DNA of 64,000 bases from Marinomonas aquiplantarum (GTDB taxonomy: Bacteria; Pseudomonadota; Gammaproteobacteria; Pseudomonadales; Marinomonadaceae), in contig NZ_QNRF01000005.1 in NCBI RefSeq assembly GCF_003314975.1, positions 1 through 64,000 of the forward strand, in the 5' to 3' direction. Under the pieces are notes generated by a model that worked only from the letters and a program-made list of their open reading frames with translations, did no database searches and was not told the origin of the DNA. Position numbers and translations under genes: made by a program. Below, one piece after another: positions 62,692 through 64,000 of the stretch; position 1 is the first letter of the stretch; each line of letters begins with the position of its first letter.

Positions 62692-63633
62692 ATGGCTTAT
62701 TACTGGGTGAATTTAGGAGATACATTTAAAGAAGTGCTTAAAGGTGAATTTTTGTGGGCGCCAGCGCATAGCTTCACTTCAAAGGGCAATAAAACCGTTA
62801 AGGCTGGCTGGAAAGCTGTGCCTAATGTGGTTAAGGGAGATATCATTTTTTGTTATTGGAAAGGTAATATAATTTACACAGCAATAGCCAAAATGGATGC
62901 ATATGAGTCAATTAAGCCCTCTGCAGCAGTTTTTTCTAAATGGCCAATGGATGGTTACAAAATTGATGTGGACCTTCTTGAACTTGATCATATGGTTTCT
63001 ATCGATTCATTTAGAGATACCATTTACGATCTATATAATGACTACTGCGTTCCTAAGCTTTTAAATTCAGTTAAAAAGGTTTCTGAGAACTATATGATCT
63101 CAATACCTGATAGTGCTGCAAATATAATTCTCCAGGAGCTTGGTGATGCTGTTTTTGATTTAGAGTTTAAAGCTCAGAAATATAGTCCTAATCTTTTCGC
63201 AAAAAAGGAAACAAAGACTAAAAAGTCGGTTGATCGGACCGTGAAAGAATCCATTGTGAAGTCAAGAGTTGGTCAAGGGCAATTTCGTAAAGATGTTTTA
63301 GCTTTGTGGGATAACACTTGCCCTGTTACTGATATCAAGATGCCATCACTTTTAGTTGCTTCACATATCAATCCATGGAATTCCTCTAATAATGAAGAAA
63401 GATTAGATGCTTACAATGGGTTACCTTTGTCTCCATCAATCGATAAGCTGTTTGATAAAGGCTATGTGTCGTTTAGCAATGATGGTCATTTACTTAAAAG
63501 CGATAAAATAGACGATACGTCGCTTAGATTATTGGGGATTGACCCTGAAATGAAAATAAGTGGTCTGACTGAAAAGCACGCTTATTACCTTGCAAAACAT
63601 AGAGAACTATTCAAGTTCGAAGCAAAGGATTAG
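62692..63633 (+). CDS. EVE-like/HNH endonuclease
   Basis: This 313-residue protein has an N-terminal EVE/PUA-like domain (AYYWVNLGDTFKEVLKGEFLWAPAHSF, VVKGDIIFCYWKGNIIYTAIAKM). Its C-terminal HNH_2 domain has FRKDVLALWDNTCPVTDIKMPSLLVASHINPWNSSNNEERLDAYNGLPLSPSIDKLFDKGYVSF. EVE-like plus HNH proteins act as modified-DNA restriction enzymes. The ATG at 62692 follows GAGGGATCT. The next gene starts 4 bases on. Confidence 0.82.
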   Translation: MAYYWVNLGDTFKEVLKGEFLWAPAHSFTSKGNKTVKAGWKAVPNVVKGDIIFCYWKGNIIYTAIAKMDAYESIKPSAAVFSKWPMDGYKIDVDLLELDHMVSIDSFRDTIYDLYNDYCVPKLLNSVKKVSENYMISIPDSAANIILQELGDAVFDLEFKAQKYSPNLFAKKETKTKKSVDRTVKESIVKSRVGQGQFRKDVLALWDNTCPVTDIKMPSLLVASHINPWNSSNNEERLDAYNGLPLSPSIDKLFDKGYVSFSNDGHLLKSDKIDDTSLRLLGIDPEMKISGLTEKHAYYLAKHRELFKFEAKD

Positions 63634-63637
63634 GTTG

Positions 63638-64000
63638 ATGGAAAATTTTGATTTCATTACTTTTGTTGTTTCGGCAACCATAGCTGCGGTAGGGGTTTTT
63701 GTAGCGTTCCTGGTTTGGCTTCAAAGTCGAAAAGACGCAAAGCTGGCAAAAGAAACGGCAGAATTTACAAGAAAAACAACTGAAGAGGCGGCTAAGCATG
63801 CAAAAGAAACCGCGGTGATGTCTGTGAAACCTCACTTATCAATTGTGTCATATAGAGACCAACCAAAATTTACTGCCACACTGGAAAATAATGGCTTAGG
63901 GCCAGCAATGATTAACAGTTTTGATGTTTATCTTGATGGGGAATTGGCTTCGGGTAATGAGAGTCATCATGCTTTAGAGGTTGCTATTCAGGAGCTTGAT
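63638..64000 (+). CDS. Membrane-anchored coiled-coil protein, cut by window end
   Basis: The frame is open for 121 codons to the window end. It begins MENFDFITFVVSATIAAVGVFVAFLVW (one membrane helix) and goes on with a coiled coil (SRKDAKLAKETAEFTRKTTEEAAKHAKETAV). A beta-type segment follows (VKPHLSIVSYR, FTATLENNGLGPAMINSFDVYLDGE). It starts 4 bases after the HNH gene, suggesting a two-gene unit. The rest is outside the window. Confidence 0.75.
   Translation, partial: MENFDFITFVVSATIAAVGVFVAFLVWLQSRKDAKLAKETAEFTRKTTEEAAKHAKETAVMSVKPHLSIVSYRDQPKFTATLENNGLGPAMINSFDVYLDGELASGNESHHALEVAIQELD

Noticed and set aside
1-64000. tRNA, rRNA genes and CRISPR arrays
   Set aside because: I looked for tRNA-like ends near the integrases and for spaced direct repeats; the repeats found are coding tandem repeats, iterons or AT-rich arrays, not CRISPR.

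Overview
The window looks like a gammaproteobacterial chromosome of the Oceanospirillales type, most like Marinomonas. I infer this from gene order (lptC-lptA-lptB-rpoN-ptsN-npr-mgtE-darP; mlaFEDC; dnaX-ybaB-recR-rnd-ycgL-ycgN) and moderate GC; no 16S or tRNA gene is present to confirm it. I see no rRNA, tRNA or CRISPR array.

Region 1 (1-8103) is an AT-rich accessory block bounded by two related IS3-family elements in opposite orientation. The window opens on the last 94 bp of one copy, and a decayed copy lies at 6958-8103, inserted exactly at the stop codon of darP with a 4-bp AAAC duplication. Between them are a SHOCT-domain protein, a TraT-like lipoprotein, a GNAT acetyltransferase plus LuxR-type regulator divergent from an atypical radical SAM protein, and a membrane-anchored HTH protein with a (Ser-Glu-Ser) repeat linker next to a membrane protein preceded by a 14-bp perfect inverted repeat.

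Region 2 (8100-48369) is core chromosome. It holds the lpt/rpoN/PTS-Ntr cluster, which lacks the usual kdsD, kdsC, hpf and rapZ; the mla phospholipid transport operon, which lacks mlaB; an OmpA-like protein; gloA; yejK; radD; a prolyl hydroxylase; trhO; dnaX with an A9 slippery run just after domain III; recR; rnd; a VWA protein; cysK; hrpA; an MlaA that lacks a lipobox and carries an acidic Trp repeat tail; a diguanylate cyclase; transaldolase; and dusA.

Region 3 (48370-64000) is an integrative, phage-like element abutting the 5' end of dusA, a known integration hotspot. It carries a tyrosine integrase, a leftward csrA-hyp-hyp-prtN operon, a CI-type repressor divergent from a Cro-like gene, a CII-type regulator, and an O-like replication protein with five 21-bp palindromic iterons inside its gene (probable replication origin). 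A GC-richer stretch of small genes follows, ending in a second integrase and an AT-rich repeat array. Next come a convergent HigB/HigA-like toxin-antitoxin pair with a 42-bp perfect palindrome, a C4-type antisense RNA upstream of a KilA-N protein, and cargo: a PD-(D/E)XK nuclease, an orphan UmuD under a LexA box, an EEP-fold lipoprotein, a zinc-finger membrane protein, and an EVE-like/HNH nuclease followed by a truncated membrane/coiled-coil protein at the window edge. No virion structural genes are visible, and the far attachment site probably lies beyond 64000.

The strongest candidates for something undescribed are the 102-residue CsrA with an internal 38-residue duplication, whose promoter copies the layout of the cro promoter, and the GNAT/LuxR/radical SAM cassette.
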